Shown: piece by piece, positions 1 through 12,833 of the stretch | Numbering within the stretch: position 1 is the stretch's first letter | Layout: every line of letters begins with the position of its first letter | Assembly (NCBI GenBank): GCA_037952775.1 | Contig: JBANAY010000003.1 | Coordinates: 15,004,001 to 15,068,000, forward strand | DNA: 64,000 nt | Source: Clonostachys chloroleuca | Taxonomy: Eukaryota > Ascomycota > Sordariomycetes > Hypocreales > Bionectriaceae | Reading direction: 5' to 3' | Notes under the pieces: model-generated | The model's input: only the letters and a program-made list of their open reading frames with translations | The model's database searches: none | Told to the model about the DNA's origin: nothing | Position numbers and translations under genes: made by a program

Positions 1-3000
1 CGGGCTTGCGAGAGGATACAACATTTTGACCATGGATCCGTCGTCGGGCTGTAGCTTCCATATCAGAGATACCATGTTCTCCAGATGCGAGATGATCGAA
101 AACTGAGTTTATTGGCATGGAGGCGAAAGCTCGCAGAACTCCTTCTTCCCTATCGGTATGGGTTGTTTCCGGGCTTACCTGCCACGCCTCTAGTGATTCA
201 GAGCTTGACCTGCCCCAGACAAATCGGCGAAGCCAGACCTGCCACATCTTTATCACGCGGTGGACCGTAGTCTCGGCAAGTCGCTGCTCGCGAATTAAAT
301 TGGCGCCTTTCGCCATGGTTCTAGAGTTTGTGTCGTAACGGATGTGGCGTGCTTGTATTCGGTGCCTATTGGAAGGTATCTTTCACTCCTGCCGGTACAG
401 CATGTGTGAGAGCGTGGCTGCGAGTCGTCAGTTTGAATCCGTACTTGCAGATCGCTGGATGCAAACCTCTTCAGAAAACCAGATGCCAAAGGCTACCTAA
501 GGCGGGTCAAAATCTGTCACATTAGACTTGTCGTCTCCTCTGACGACTGCGTTACGGTGCTCGACTGAAGTCTCCAGGCTTGCAATGGCTAGATGGACCA
601 TGAAGGAGAAATGGTTTGGGGTTTCGATAGTAGGAATCATTGGGCTTGGTGGTTCAGGATAAAACTTTGGTAGAATTCTGTACCCTTTTATACCCTTTGG
701 CTCACTTGTTGCTGTTTTGGAGGCGACGGGTGAGAACATTGTTCCCCCCCTCCTCTCTAAACAAAATCCTCCCATTGGCTTCGTCGTATTGAACATGCGC
801 TTAAAATTTAAATCTAGCCGAGTTCCGGTCATGGAACCCCCGTAGATGCTCAAAAAAATTTCATCCATTGTCCACCAACGAGCAATCTTTTCTCACCCCA
901 CGAGAATAAGCACACACCTTTATTCGTATTATTGCCTCATAACTTTCAGGCAAGTTTCCATCTTCTTGCTTCACTGCACTCTCTCGCTTCGACTTTGCAC
1001 GGTGCGATAGGCTCACTATATTCCAAATCAGGGGATCTATAGGCCATGCCATACAAGCATGGCGTGTTACAAAATGTTGCTGGCTCAATAAACTCCACGC
1101 AATCCGCCATTAGCTCCCAATTGAAGGTGTTCCAAAAACAAGTGATACAGATGTCGTAACTACCAGAAGTGGAGTGCCCCGGCTGAGACTCAGCCTTCCG
1201 ACCATGGTCTGGACTCTGAGACTAGGCTTCAACGGTTCAGGATGTACTTTTCCTCCCGCTTTATACGCGCGATTTTCATCGCCCTTTTGTGTCTGTCTGC
1301 ATAGCCACACAGTTGCCTAAAATTGAGTCACCCATCCTCACAATCGCCTACCCCGCTTTATCAGGGGAACCGAGTTGTCAATGGTGAGGTTCTAGACACC
1401 ACTAATCATCCAAGGCCCAGCGCAAGCCTCGCTTTCCCGATACGGGCCTTCGTTTGTACGCTCGAAAACTGACGCCATTTCTCGACCGAAGGTTGCTCCG
1501 GCGCCGAATACTCGCAAGTTAAGTCCAGTGTTTCCGGACTATGCTCTCGTTATTACGGTTCATGCCTGTTGTGGGTGAACTTCGCCCCTTGCTAAACTGC
1601 ATCTATAATTCAATGTTCCAGAGCCTCATGGGTTTCATCCAGTATCTTGTAACTACCGTATAAAAAAGTGGAGAAAAACACTTAGCTGTAGTTTACCTAG
1701 CTGTGATTTCCAATGTATTCGGGAGATGATCTTCCATGTAGCACGGTCTAGGGAAGCAGAAGCTTGCTCAGCTGAAAAGAACGTGATAAAGATACGAACC
1801 CTGCCGACCTGACCAGCCAATTCCACTAGTTTACCCTAATGGACCGACCAATGACGTCGAGTCTGCAACTCTCTACTGTGAGAATTTTCCTTGGTACCTG
1901 CTGTTATCGTTTGGCTAGGGCGGTGAATATTTGTAGGCCAAAATGGCAACAAGGCGACTGCGGGGCTAACAAGACCCTAACAGCTACTAAACGAGAGGTG
2001 TTCAGGCACTTGACCTTCGGTGGGAAAAGAAATTTTGACGCCTGCTGTTAGAGCTATGACACTGGGCGGATTGGAGGTTTTCTGCACCCCAAGAGATAAG
2101 CGAGGGTAACATCACCTAGTCAGGTGTTACTGTCTATTACTTTTTGATTGGGCACACATCCTTGCAAAACCCAACAGGGAGTTTGGACACATTCACACCG
2201 ATAGGCCTAGAAGAACAGAAAGGCTGGGCCTGGACTCGCGAGCTAAGCTTTTTGTTCCACTTATCAACACCAATTCCGGCGGTTGGAATGAATGACAAAG
2301 TATATTAAAAATCATTATTCGTGAATAGGAATATCTAAGAGCAACGGCTGCTTTAAAGAGATATATCAAGTTCCAAAGATGGAGGCCTAGGGGTAACCTT
2401 TTAGTTATTAATACTCCCAGAATACGAGGACATAACGGGATTGCGTGTTCTCGAATAGATATGGTCGTATGTACTAGAGTTATGTCAAATGCATACGATA
2501 TGGACTGCAAATCAATGATTGTGAGGTGATTCCTACACACTCAACTTGCAGGTGGATCGTAATTTGACTCGGTGGAGTAGAAAGGCAGCAGCCGGCACCC
2601 GCTGATTGTGCCATACAGCCCCTAAGCTAAGTTGAATGCCAGTTGATGAACCTCTTGTCCTGCAAGTGCTGATGAACTATATCGCTGGCTCTTCTGTTTC
2701 GCGGAATAGCCATAGTTAGAGCGTTAGATGGCAAGATGAGAACCTTGCAGGGGAAATACCCTTTCTTTACGCCGCGAACCTCTCATGCGCATTTGGCCTA
2801 AATCCTTGCTTCCGGGATACTCATCCAAGGGCCGCCAAAGCAAAAGAAAAAATTCCAGGTCACTCTGAAGGTAGGAAGTTCTGTTTTGCATCGGCGGGCT
2901 CTGAGTCGCTTTGTCCATAGGAATTCCTACAATTCCCGCCAGACCGTACATGAATGATGCCGGTTTTAGGCCGGCATAATGATCATGACGAACCCCAGCT

Positions 3001-3863
3001 TGACAGAGCTACCCAGACCCGCCACAAGCTGTTGTACAGCGCCTAATGAGGCGGTGCAGGAGGTTGGTGACGCGATACGCATGAATCGAAGGCCCACCGG
3101 CACAGGACAGGCGATCTTTTTGTCTGAACATGTGTCCCTTTTCTTGTGTTCAAACTTCACGACCATCTTTGGTGAATAATGGAGCCCGTGGAGCAAAAAG
3201 AGTCAGTCACCACTTACATTTGACTGAAATGGCACGGATTTAACTCCTTTGAAAGATTAGCGAATTGACCACAGCTTCACGAGTCGATGCTCAAATTACC
3301 CTTCCTCCTAGAGTTCACCCCAGCAGTAATAAATCCACACACGGGTCCTCGAACTCCCTGCTCTCACTCCACCTGGTCTATGCCGTGCCTCGCGACTGTA
3401 TGTGCTGGCGATGCAGCTACGGGCCCTGAGATTATTTGCATGATGTATCGAGATTTTCATGATCCGATTCTTTACCTTGCGAAGAAGGTGGAGGTCCCCT
3501 ATCAAGGCCCTGAAGTATGCTGGCATCCAGACTTTTGCGCAATTGGCGGATCTTGCCCTCGGCAATCGACGTGCTGTGGAGGTCTCTTCTGCAGGGGCGT
3601 CTCCATTCACCGGGGTAGGCATTGAGGCCCCATCTCATAGTACGTGGTGTGAGTTGCAAAGACTATGAGCCGGAAGGGGAAAAAGAAAAAGAAAAAGAAG
3701 TTTTGTTGTAGACTTGTACTTCCGTATATTGAATATAAAATGAGCACATGGCCTCGTTGAAATCCCGTCTTCTTTCCATCATCACTCACACTCTTCCAAT
3801 CTCACCAACTCAACTAAACTCCCAAACTCTGTCGTCCTTTTCAGACCCCCAAATATCTTCAAG
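1..3863. other. Gene-poor region, nothing supported
   Basis: Open frames here are short, overlap on both strands and show no recognisable domain, signal peptide or coherent splice pattern. The stretch 3287-3668 is open in several frames on both strands, but I could not recognise a product. Remnants of old mobile elements are possible but not demonstrated. Confidence 0.5.
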
Positions 3864-4198
3864 ATGTCTTCGTGGGTCTTCGTCCTTTGAATAGCAATCA
3901 GGAGCCGACTACTAACAATGTTTGGCAGCGTCACCGACAAGCAGTTCACTGTCCCCCTGCCCACCGCCACCGGACTCTCTCAGCCTGCTGGTAGGTCTTA
4001 TTCTTCGATCACGAACTCTTTGCACTGCACTCAATACTTACACTGATCGCATCAATAGGCCAAATTCTCAAGGGTGCCACCGACGACAATGGCAAGCTTC
4101 GTGACGCCTCTCTGCTTCTTGGCATCAAGCTCGATCTTGAGGCCGAAGTTCACCTGACTGCCCGTGTCAAGGGTGATGTCGTTGTTGGTCTCTACTAG
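3864..4198 (+). CDS. Small hypothetical protein, 69 aa, three exons
   Basis: The model has exons 3864-3871, 3929-3990 and 4059-4198. Introns start GTGGGT and GTAGGT and end CAG and TAG; the first holds a clear CTAAC branch site. Splicing gives a 69-residue protein starting MSSVTDKQFTVPLP and ending VVVGLY, with no signal peptide or membrane segment. Hydrophobic and charged residues alternate in the C-terminal half (about residues 35-69), as expected for a small beta-rich fold. I have the impression that similar tiny proteins occur widely in filamentous fungi, but the function is unknown to me. An alternative start at the ATG at 3918 lies inside the first intron and would give a slightly different N-terminus. 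The 8-nt coding first exon is unusual. The spliced length is a multiple of three. Confidence 0.68.
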
Positions 4199-6403
4199 AT
4201 ACGTCGCTGTAGTCTGCACCCGACATGATTTGTGCTTGGGTGATAGGGGGCCTTGGGAGTGATATTCGGTTTGGCCATCGATAAATAATAATAGCCAGAC
4301 AGGGTTCGGAATCAGGGCTAACAAAAAAAAATCCAAAATCTTTTTCACACGCTAACAGTCGCGTTCATTATGTGTACAGTGACAGCTGTAATAATAAAAC
4401 ATTCGGTAAAGTGCCTCCATGGCGCTTTCCTGGGGATGAATTGATCTGGTTGAATGCCAATGCATCGCTGGGGTTTGTAGACAAGTTGACCTACTACCAC
4501 CCTTCTAGTACCCTCTGCGGCCAATTCTATTGGGCCAACTGAATTTCTGATCGAATGAGAAGATATGCAGGAAAAATTTGAAAGTACAGCCGCAGTGGAT
4601 AGTAAAGAAAGCGGACCGCTCAATCTACGGTATGTGGGTGCGGGTTGTTCCGAATGGTGGCCTTCAGCTGGAGAAAGTGCAGTTCTCCTTGATGGTGAGG
4701 CTGCAGTCTCGTTGAGAATCTAGCTCCTTTTCATGTGACAGGAGGAATGAGGCTTCGCGCGAAGGATTGGAAAGTATGTGACAAGTCATCAGGTGCGTGT
4801 TTCTCGCCACAGTGATAAGCGTCCTGGCCTGAGCCCCTATTGTACCACACAATGACGCCCGAGAGGTCCTAATCTGCATTTCTATGTCTCAGATTCACAA
4901 CACTATGAATGTATTACCCTCATGTACTTATCATTAGGCTGTCAAGGCTATCAAGGTAGCTTGAAGCCACGCTGACGACCTGGGAATGACTCATGGTGAT
5001 TTGTAGACTATCCAGCGCTTTGTGGTGGGATGAACTGCCCGTCCTTTTCAGCCCGTCTGTGATATCGACACGTGGCTCTCCCCTAAAGCAATCCCTCTCC
5101 GCATCTGAATATCGAATTAGAGATTGGGGTTTTCCACATTTGTGACGAGCGTTGGAATTGGATGTAGCAGCCCAATATCAGCCCAACCATATTGGGGAAT
5201 TAATGCGAAAATATGAAGTGTGTAGGTAGGCATGCGCTTTTTGCCTTCTCTTCTGCCAAATTTGACGAAGCTGTCTCAATCCACGAATTGATTCTACGCA
5301 AAAAACTGATAGGCATCTTCATGAACAGGGGGATCTGTTGGGCGTGGGGTAAGGCTTCTTCATCGCCGTAGTAAACTGAGCTCAGTATATACAGATATCG
5401 GTATAGGTTTGGGGCGCTACGATGTAACATCGCTATCTCTGCTTCCATGCAAACGTTTCAGCATACACGAAGTGTCGGTTCCGAGCTTACTGTCTCATAG
5501 GCGAGGCGATCCGCCTGGGAAACCGCAGGCTCGGGACCAGATGTGAGGAAAAGCCACCCTTTCAATCGAAATCTAGCTGCGTCACAATCCGATAAGGCGG
5601 TGAGCCGATACCCGTATGTAAATCAACCGTGAACAGCTCTGGTAAATCGCGGCCGACTGTGATTCACACTCCACTTTCCGACTGGGCCGCCCACTCTGGG
5701 TGGTGTGGAGGGTGAGCTCTGGGAATTTCCGCTGCCGATCTCCAAGTGAGGCGTTTCAATAGTCGAACTGCCTGCTTGGGCTGAATGAACAGGGGCGCGT
5801 GAGCCAGCAACCAAGTTCCTATCTCTGGCCGTGCCCGACATGTGTGGGAGAGAAGCAAATATGCCGTCACCTGCAGATAAGGCGATCTATGGGGAGGGCT
5901 CTGGAGCATCAAGACTGATTTCGGTATAGATACACAGCCCCTAATGGAGCAGCTTACATTATCTGGGATTTTGGTGTGCCGTCCCCCACACAAGGAGTCG
6001 GAAGGCAACCACCACACCATAAGCTGATCAGCAACCCCGGGCGTCGGCCAATGGAACGGACTGCGGCTAAACTGTTTTCTTTCAGCTCAGGCCATGGATT
6101 ATGCCCATTGCAAGTGGCGGTGCTTGGCACAGTCGTGGTGTGCAACAGAGCTGACGATTAACCCCTGCCAGTGTAACACATACCTAAACAAACACCCAAA
6201 TAACGAGGACACTGAAATAGATGTCCCCCTCTTTCTTCTTTTCGGCTTCTTTCATCCTTCTTTTCTTTTCTTTTTACTTTTTTCTCTCAAGGGTCTCCGG
6301 ACAGTGGAGCTTAAGTATACAAGGTCGATTGCGACACTGAAACCTTTTTCTGATTGCCTTCCATGAAGACCCGTGTGGGCGGTACGAGCTACAATTTACA
6401 GTC
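4199..6403. other. Intergenic, nothing supported
   Basis: Only short frames occur on both strands, without domains. A pyrimidine-rich stretch at about 6220-6290 (TTCTTTT-rich) is typical of fungal leaders and probably belongs to the downstream receptor gene. Confidence 0.5.
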
Positions 6404-7876
6404 ATGGCTGGGCTCGTGATCAATATTTTTGTTGGAATTGGTGTGACCTGGGCCGCCGCTTTTCTGGCACTCGTCGGCCGCTTCATCGCACGCCGCATGA
6501 CAAAACAATCGTGGTCCTACGAAGATTACTTTTGCATCTCAGCCCTCGTAAGTCGGTTCTAATAGTACCCTCTGCCTTGGAACTCATGATTCCCACAGTC
6601 ACCTAGAAGTGGCGGAGAGCTTGACTGACTCATTGTTTCTTTAGTTCTTTGGCAGTGTCTATTCCTCCATCCTCATTGACTGTATTGCACGAACTCCGAG
6701 ACATCCCTCGCCACCTAAACCCAATTCACAGGGGCTAATGTTTTTTCTAAAAAGGGACTGTCGACTGGTCGTTGGGACAATATATCCCCGATTATACCAG
6801 TCATGCGGAAAAGGAAAAGATACTTGAATACTCGAGAAAACTCGCCTTCTTCGCCTCCTTGTCGTACGCGTTTTCGATTTCCTCGTCCAAGTTGACAATT
6901 CTAAGCTTCTATTGGCGTATTTTTCAACATACGGCAATCCGCATTCCTATCATTGTCATGCTGATGCTGGTGGTGGCCTGGATTATCCTTCGAACCTTCA
7001 TGGTGATTTTTCGATGTTCTCCCGTACCGGCATATTGGGACAAGACAATCCCCGGCGGCTCGTGCCAGATCGCAGACTCGAGTTTCTTTTTCGGGACTGT
7101 CTTTCCCCATTTTGTGATGGATATTGTTATCCTCATCTTGCCAGTAATACCCGTCTTTAATCTCCAGCTGCCAGTTGGGCAGAAAATCGCTGTTGTTGGT
7201 CTGTTCGCACTCGGTTCGATGTAAGCACCACTCTTATACCAAGGCCCAAAGGCAAGTAATGCATTTTAACAGTGACAAGCGTTTGCATCGCATCCATATT
7301 TGTTTTGGTCGAATCAATTCACTCCAACCCAAGTTCAGGTCAGGTTCCTCACGACTACGCGCTGAATTATCTCTGGGGAGCTGTTGAGCTTAACATGGCT
7401 GTTGTATCGGGTAATGGCCTCCCTACCCCAAGCCCTTGCCATCTATCTTATCATGCCAGTATGTGTTATCTAACTTTTTTCTTGTAGCATGCTTTCCACT
7501 GCTCCGACCTCTCTTCCGCTACGTGTTCGGGAACCGCGTTCTTAATGGCTATGGCGAAACCAATATTACAAGCCGCCGTTTAAGTTTCGTTATACCTGGC
7601 CATGAACTGCCAGGACTGAGAGCTCCTCGATTGCCCAGGAGGACCCTATACACCAACGAAACAAGTTCGACTCGACAACTAGCCGACGAGGAGAGTGCTG
7701 CATCCGAAATCACAGACCTGGAACCTTCGTCAGTCAAAGGGCCGGAGCCTGTCCACACAATCATCACGAGCCAGCACAACGACCCTTCCCCCTGGAATCC
7801 AGGTGAGCTGGAACGGGGAATACTTGTCCAAAATGATGTGACGATCCAAGTGAAGCGTGCGAGGCCCGCTGTGTGA
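6404..7876 (+). CDS. PTH11-like rhodopsin-domain integral membrane protein
   Basis: Probable exons are 6404-6547, 6645-6681, 6755-7213, 7273-7410 and 7488-7876, giving about 388 aa. The protein has about seven hydrophobic segments. The N-terminal helix is followed by a WSYEDYFCI stretch, and the centre has SKLTILSFYWRIF, the conserved block of the fungal rhodopsin-domain (PTH11-related) family. The tail after about residue 265 is hydrophilic and probably cytoplasmic. Such proteins are putative surface-sensing receptors in the plasma membrane; the ligand is unknown. One junction is odd: the consensus donor GTAAGC at 7221 puts the next exon out of frame, while a weak GTTCGA donor at 7214 keeps the frame. 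This may be real, an indel error or early decay. The first ATG of the family-like frame was chosen as the start. Confidence 0.72.
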
Positions 7877-9745
7877 TCTTTGCCCCCGACAATGTGTGAA
7901 GATGTAATGAGCAACGAACTTGCATGTGGGATGATGTTTTGGACTTCTTGACAGAGCAAGCGTGTTGTGACTGATCTGCACCCGCCCGCATCCGGATTCT
8001 TCTTGATCTTTTGTTTCTTTCTGTTAAACTGTTGATCGATACCCCAAACCTGTTGACTGTTGACGCGGAAAATGATATGCTTCACCATCCTTTGGTTATT
8101 TAGCAAAACGGCGGAATTGAAGTGCTAGGGCTGACGGCGGATTCACCTTGCGAATGCTTTGACTGTGTGAAATGGTGCCCCATTTTACTAACCCCATCTC
8201 AGAGTGCTCCTTTTTGATCAACTTTGAGCAAAGAAGCAATGGCATGCCGCCTTCCTCCTGTCCAGGTGCAAAGTAAATGAGACTTCTCCTTCATTTTTCA
8301 AAAGGGAGTCCGAGAAGAGTTCTTTGCGAGGCATCTCTGATTCTTGAGACACACTTTCAATTACATCAATCATTCTTTACTGGACTTCTCATTAATATTC
8401 GTAAATGTATAATCCATGCCAAACATTCACATAGATACTATACGAGTAACTGTGTCACAAGGTTTGTGAATAGCCCCCTTTTTCATGGGACACTCACCAT
8501 TCCCATCTTCATTGCCCTTAACTGGCCGGAGTGCGACAGCTGTTACGTTGAATTTCCATTGCATATTTATATAGCGAGGAATGTTCAACTTACCTTGCAG
8601 TAGGTACTAGAATAATCCGAACGCGTGAGTTTGTTGCCATCAATATTTTCCACTACTCATGGATAGGACACCTTGGATCGTGCCTTGCTTTTCGTGATCT
8701 TCGTAGAGTACCCTTGTAGAAGAAGGCGGGGGCCTCTTTACTCTCAAAGTTTCCAAATCCGTCTTGGTTTTCCTTGTCCTCTTTCCTTCAATTTCTCAAG
8801 TTAAAACTACCGGCGATCCGCCACCTGAAACAAAAGAACCAGGCTAAGCTTTCGGTGCTTGCCAGTAAATCTTCTATGCGCAAGATCCCAATTCTGGGAC
8901 TAAGTCTGCTGTCGGGGTTCTTGAACTTCTCCTAGCATGGAAGCGAGGTATATTGGGGTAACAACGCAGGAATACGGATGAGAATTCGAGTATAAAGTTA
9001 TAGCAATAAATTCTTTCTTTCGATATCTCAATATAATGAGTATAAAGGGTTTAAAAAAGCTCTGTTGGTTCAAGGAGTGTAGTCATGTCGAAGGAAAACT
9101 TTGTAAACCTTCATCATGCAGAAGGGAAACTCTGCACATGTGAGAATAAATCCGCCTCAACTGGAATTCGAGAAACTTTTAAGCCGAACGACATTAACCT
9201 GCTATACCATTAGGTACGTACGTTTGCTAGTTCCCGCATGCACCCTTTTATCGTTGGAGGGCTGGACCAAAGGAAACAAAGACTAGGCGGAAGATTTGAA
9301 AGAAAGAAAAACCATCTATACGAGCTTTTATAAGCAGCCTAGGCTGCCCCTGCGTGTAGGATTTGATTCCACCTTTGCCTCAGTCTGGTTGGTGGACGAG
9401 CCGTGCGCCGGTCACGTGCGAGGAGCACAGCCCCCGTGTTGATTTGGAGAAAGACATCGTGAGGCGGCTCACTTCTTCATTTCGGACACTCACTGGGCTC
9501 CGAGAAACGGGTCACCACTGTACGGGCCTGTGCCAGGCCAACCACTTGCGACGTGATACACTTGCTGCTGGCCGATATTGAGTAAGTCGCTCTGGACTGG
9601 GCTGTGTTTCCGACTTGGGACATCCAATGCTAAACTTTGGCAGAAGATTTCGTACACATCGAAAATCGAATAATCAACTAATTATTCAATTCCACGAATT
9701 TTTACTACCTTTTCTGGCCTGTGTCCGTCCCGCCGTTGGCCTTCA
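7877..9745. other. Intergenic, nothing supported
   Basis: No domain-bearing frame is visible. The stretch 8980-9060 is AT-rich. Nothing else stands out on either strand. Confidence 0.5.
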
Positions 9746-9994
9746 ATGGCGGCAGACGTCGAGGCTAACCAAGCCACTGCTCTGTTGAACGGAGACGAAC
9801 GGAGGAATGAAGCACCAGTACATTTGCCATCTTTCCGGCCCTCGCTGCGAGGAGCCCTCATACTTTTCCTGTGCTTGATCGGTGGAGCCTGCCTGCTGCT
9901 GTCCATCATTGATGATTTCAGCATGGGGTTCTTCCTGGCTGCAGCCGCTGCGTTCATTGCTCTTGCTATCCATGACAAGCTGAGCGGCGAGTGA
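9746..9994 (+). CDS. Small two-helix membrane protein, 82 aa
   Basis: This is a single open frame with an ATG start (GGCCTTCAATGG context) and a TGA stop. A charged N-terminal 35 residues is followed by a hydrophobic segment (about 37-53), a short acidic turn (DD), and a second alanine/phenylalanine-rich hydrophobic segment (about 59-73), ending KLSGE. The pattern fits a small membrane protein with a helical hairpin. I do not recognise the family. It lies tail-to-tail with the acyltransferase gene on the other strand, about 210 bp away. Expression is unproven, and short frames with alanine-rich segments can arise by chance in GC-rich DNA. Confidence 0.4.
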   Translation: MAADVEANQATALLNGDERRNEAPVHLPSFRPSLRGALILFLCLIGGACLLLSIIDDFSMGFFLAAAAAFIALAIHDKLSGE

Positions 9995-10204
9995 GGTTTA
10001 ATGCCTACTATGTTCTGTTCATCGCGGGGTGTCGCGTTCTGTATGCTCTACCTGCTTGTTCACCCGGCCGGCGATGTTGTTGGCAGGCCCCAGACTGAGT
10101 TACCCCTTTCGCAAGCAGACGTTAAGCCATTTTGCCCAACAATAAACTCAGATTCCATGAGCATCCAATTCAGTCATCGCCAAGAGGAGTAGATAATTCG
10201 CCAT

Positions 10205-11619
10205 TCACGAAGCTAAACAGTATGTAAAAGGAATATACGTCTGTTCAGCCACCCACATCAGCCAAAACAGCACCCACACGTATCCTAGATATCTCTTCAT
10301 GGCGACATACAAGCGAACTCGTACCACTCCAGGCCCGAAGAGCCACCTCTCCAGCTCCCTCCACACAAATTGAACGACACTTTCTACCATCATCCCAAAG
10401 ACCTGTAGAACGAACCTCCAGATCTGATGATTGCACCCGCACTTGATGCACTGGTCTGGAGTGAGCAACCATGGCACGATATCATGCATGATGCCAGATA
10501 AGAAAAACACTAAAATATTGTGCATATATCTGCTAATAGGGCGACGCCCATTGAAACCCAAAATAGACAAGATGGACCGCGAAAATGTAGAAAACGATCG
10601 GTAGATGAGAAGATGCCAGAATGAGGACCAAAATCGCCTCACTGTGTATGCTTCTGTGATACTACCATATATCGGAGGCCATTCGGATGGGTCATCAACT
10701 CCAGTTGCTACACCAATGATTGCTAAGACGTCGTGATAGGAGGAAAGAGTAAGATAGTCGGGGACGACTTGAATCAGGACCCAGTGAAGTCGCAAGACTG
10801 TCGCTCGCACAGCTTGAGCATGAATATGTGCATCACTGCTACACCGGCCTACGAGAAGACAGGGCAGACTTTTGAAGAAGAAATGGTTGCCACGAAGAAC
10901 ATAGTCATCTCTGTTTTCGGCAATCCCTCCTGGCATCCAAAAGAACAGGTCGCGATCGAAGTAAATACAGAGGGCAAGATAGCGACAAAACAATGTGAAA
11001 AGGCGACGCAGAATGAACACTATACGAGACTTGGGTTTCGGCAATGCCTTGTCTCTAATATTTGAGGGTAATGGACGTTGTCTCAAATGGCTTTCTAAAG
11101 TGATGTTCCTGCTTTTGTGGGCGGAACTGGTTGCCAGTGAGTCTCCTCCCCTACTTTGGCCTCTCTCAGCGGGACTTCCCACTTAGTCCCGAAACAGAGA
11201 GGATTCAGTAGAACTTTGTAGGAAAAGACATAATTTGAGGACCCTGGCATATCGTTCGGTACTTGTTGGTCGTCGATGACTGTGCCATGCGCTCCCCCAG
11301 GTCTCATGGATCCAGTGATTAACCATCTCCTTCGCTCGTCTTCGAGCTCAGAGCTAGAAACAAAGCCAAGAATGAAGAGGGAGTGGGAGAAATAGATGAT
11401 GACAAATCTGGCGAAGATGGAATTGACGACGTCGTTAGTGGAGAAGTCGCGAGCGTTGAGGGCCGCAATGATAGTGAAGGCGGCTGCTAGTGGGATTGTA
11501 GCATGGCCTCGGGCATTTGGCTTGGAGATAGAAGAGAAGGTGGACCACAGCAAGAGACCTGTAGCAGCCACAGGTACAAGTGAGCCTGGAGCGTTCCATC
11601 TCTCCGGGAGGAGCGTCAT
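10205..11619 (-). CDS. Wax-synthase-like membrane-bound O-acyltransferase
   Basis: Exon 1 is 11619-11183 and exon 2 is 11108-10205, joined across an intron with GTGGGA donor and CAG acceptor; the product is about 446 aa. It is a multi-pass membrane protein. The second exon contains a WPPIYGS...RRFWSSFWH block and then a FFLSGIMHD block. These are the hallmarks of the wax-synthase-like family (MBOAT_2 type), in which the SGxxH histidine is the likely catalytic residue. In fungi, relatives esterify alcohols, often as acetyl- or acyltransferases of terpenoid pathways; the substrate here is unknown. No terpene synthase or polyketide synthase lies in the window, so a pathway cannot be assigned. 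A GTG 12 bases upstream is in frame, but the ATG at 11619 is preferred. An extra upstream exon is possible. Confidence 0.75.
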
Positions 11620-12474
11620 GGCAACGGTCACTGGGCGAATGATGGTTCCTTCGGTCGAGGCGGCAATAACTGGTCACGGAAAGGTCGGTCAAGAGGGTGT
11701 GATGCGGCTGTATTGAGAAGGACATATGATATTTATCACCGTAGCTGATATGGCCAACATAACTCGTCATTATTATGCGTATCTTTTCACCTCACGGGGG
11801 ATGCCTTACGAACAGGCCGAGCCCGACTTCATGCATAAACGCGCGGTAGGCCAGCAGCGGCGCCTCGACTGCAGCAGAGGAGAAGAGAGGCTGGCTGACC
11901 TTTGAGCCCCAGAATGGCTCCACTGGAGCCAGCACATCACGGCAAAGAATAGAATCAAAGCGTCCTGGACCCAATGCAGGCTATTTGTTCGATGGTTCCA
12001 CCGTATGCTGGTTCAGGTAAGAGAGGAATGGAGCGAGGCGGACGGGCTGAGTGTCGGCGTGTGTAGTACAAAGCAGGGATCAATATCTGGCCCCCTCTCT
12101 TCGTATTTCTTAACCTGAAACACCAAACATGCGTGGCACCTGCAGACCGTAACTCAAAGCAGGGAATACCAGGCGGCCTCGGGCCTGTAGGCTCAACCAA
12201 CTGAATAATGCCTAAGGGTTCTCTGGCTGGGCCTGTTCGGTCTTCGTAGCACTTGCTGGTCGTCATACTCGAGTTAATAATTCCTCCATTCAATGGGTTA
12301 ATAGCGTAATATTCTTGCTGTCGGTCTTGCTATAAAGACATCTCATTCCCACCAGATCATCTTCTTCTATCAATCAAACAGCCTCTCAATTAATCAACAT
12401 CTTTCCCGGGTATCAATAACCACCCTCTTAGTTAATTACCATACACCCATAATATTTGAATCCCATTCTAAAAA
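11620..12474. other. Intergenic between divergent genes
   Basis: This is the promoter region for the acyltransferase (minus) and the small secreted protein (plus). The plus-strand leader from about 12360 is CT/CA-rich, as is usual for fungal 5' UTRs. The minus-strand frame at 11955-12293 shows no recognisable domain. Confidence 0.45.
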
Positions 12475-12833
12475 ATGAAGGTAGGAAAGCCCCTCGACCT
12501 ACCCAATGATTTATTGGATCCCTCTCTACACTCACTCATGAGACTTCTAACCAGCATTCTTTTCTCCAGGTTTCATCTGCCATTCTCTCACTCTTGGCCA
12601 CTGCTGGCCTCGTCTCCGCCACGCTTGGAGACACCAACAAGGTCCTCCCTCAGATTCCCGGCATGTGGAGGAACGCTCCTGGAAAGAATACAACACAATC
12701 TGAAGATGAGACCCAAAGCGAGCAATCTGCTCGCGCCATAGGAGGAATCACTTCGCTCCCCCGCCGGTGGATTGAATCTCTTCAGGCCCGCGAGGCCGAG
12801 GTCGTCGTTCAGATCGGTACCGAGGCTGACTAG
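12475..12833 (+). CDS. Small secreted protein, 89 aa, effector-like
   Basis: The start codon and one lysine codon form a 6-nt first coding exon (12475-12480). The intron runs 12481-12569 (GTAGGA...CCAG), and exon 2 runs 12570-12833. The product begins MKVSSAILSLLATAGLVSA, a clear signal peptide cleaved near residue 19-20. The mature part is about 70 aa, has no cysteine, is rich in Q, E, S and T, holds one N-glycosylation sequon (NTT) and has an RR pair that could be a Kex2-type site. No known domain is visible. The size and signal fit a secreted effector or a peptide precursor, but this is inference. Since the intron directly follows ATG-AAG, a naive reading frame misses the start and the signal peptide. 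Confidence 0.7.

Noticed and set aside
3287..3668. Overlapping frames on both strands
   Set aside because: No domain, no splice signals and equal openness in several frames; not enough to call a gene.
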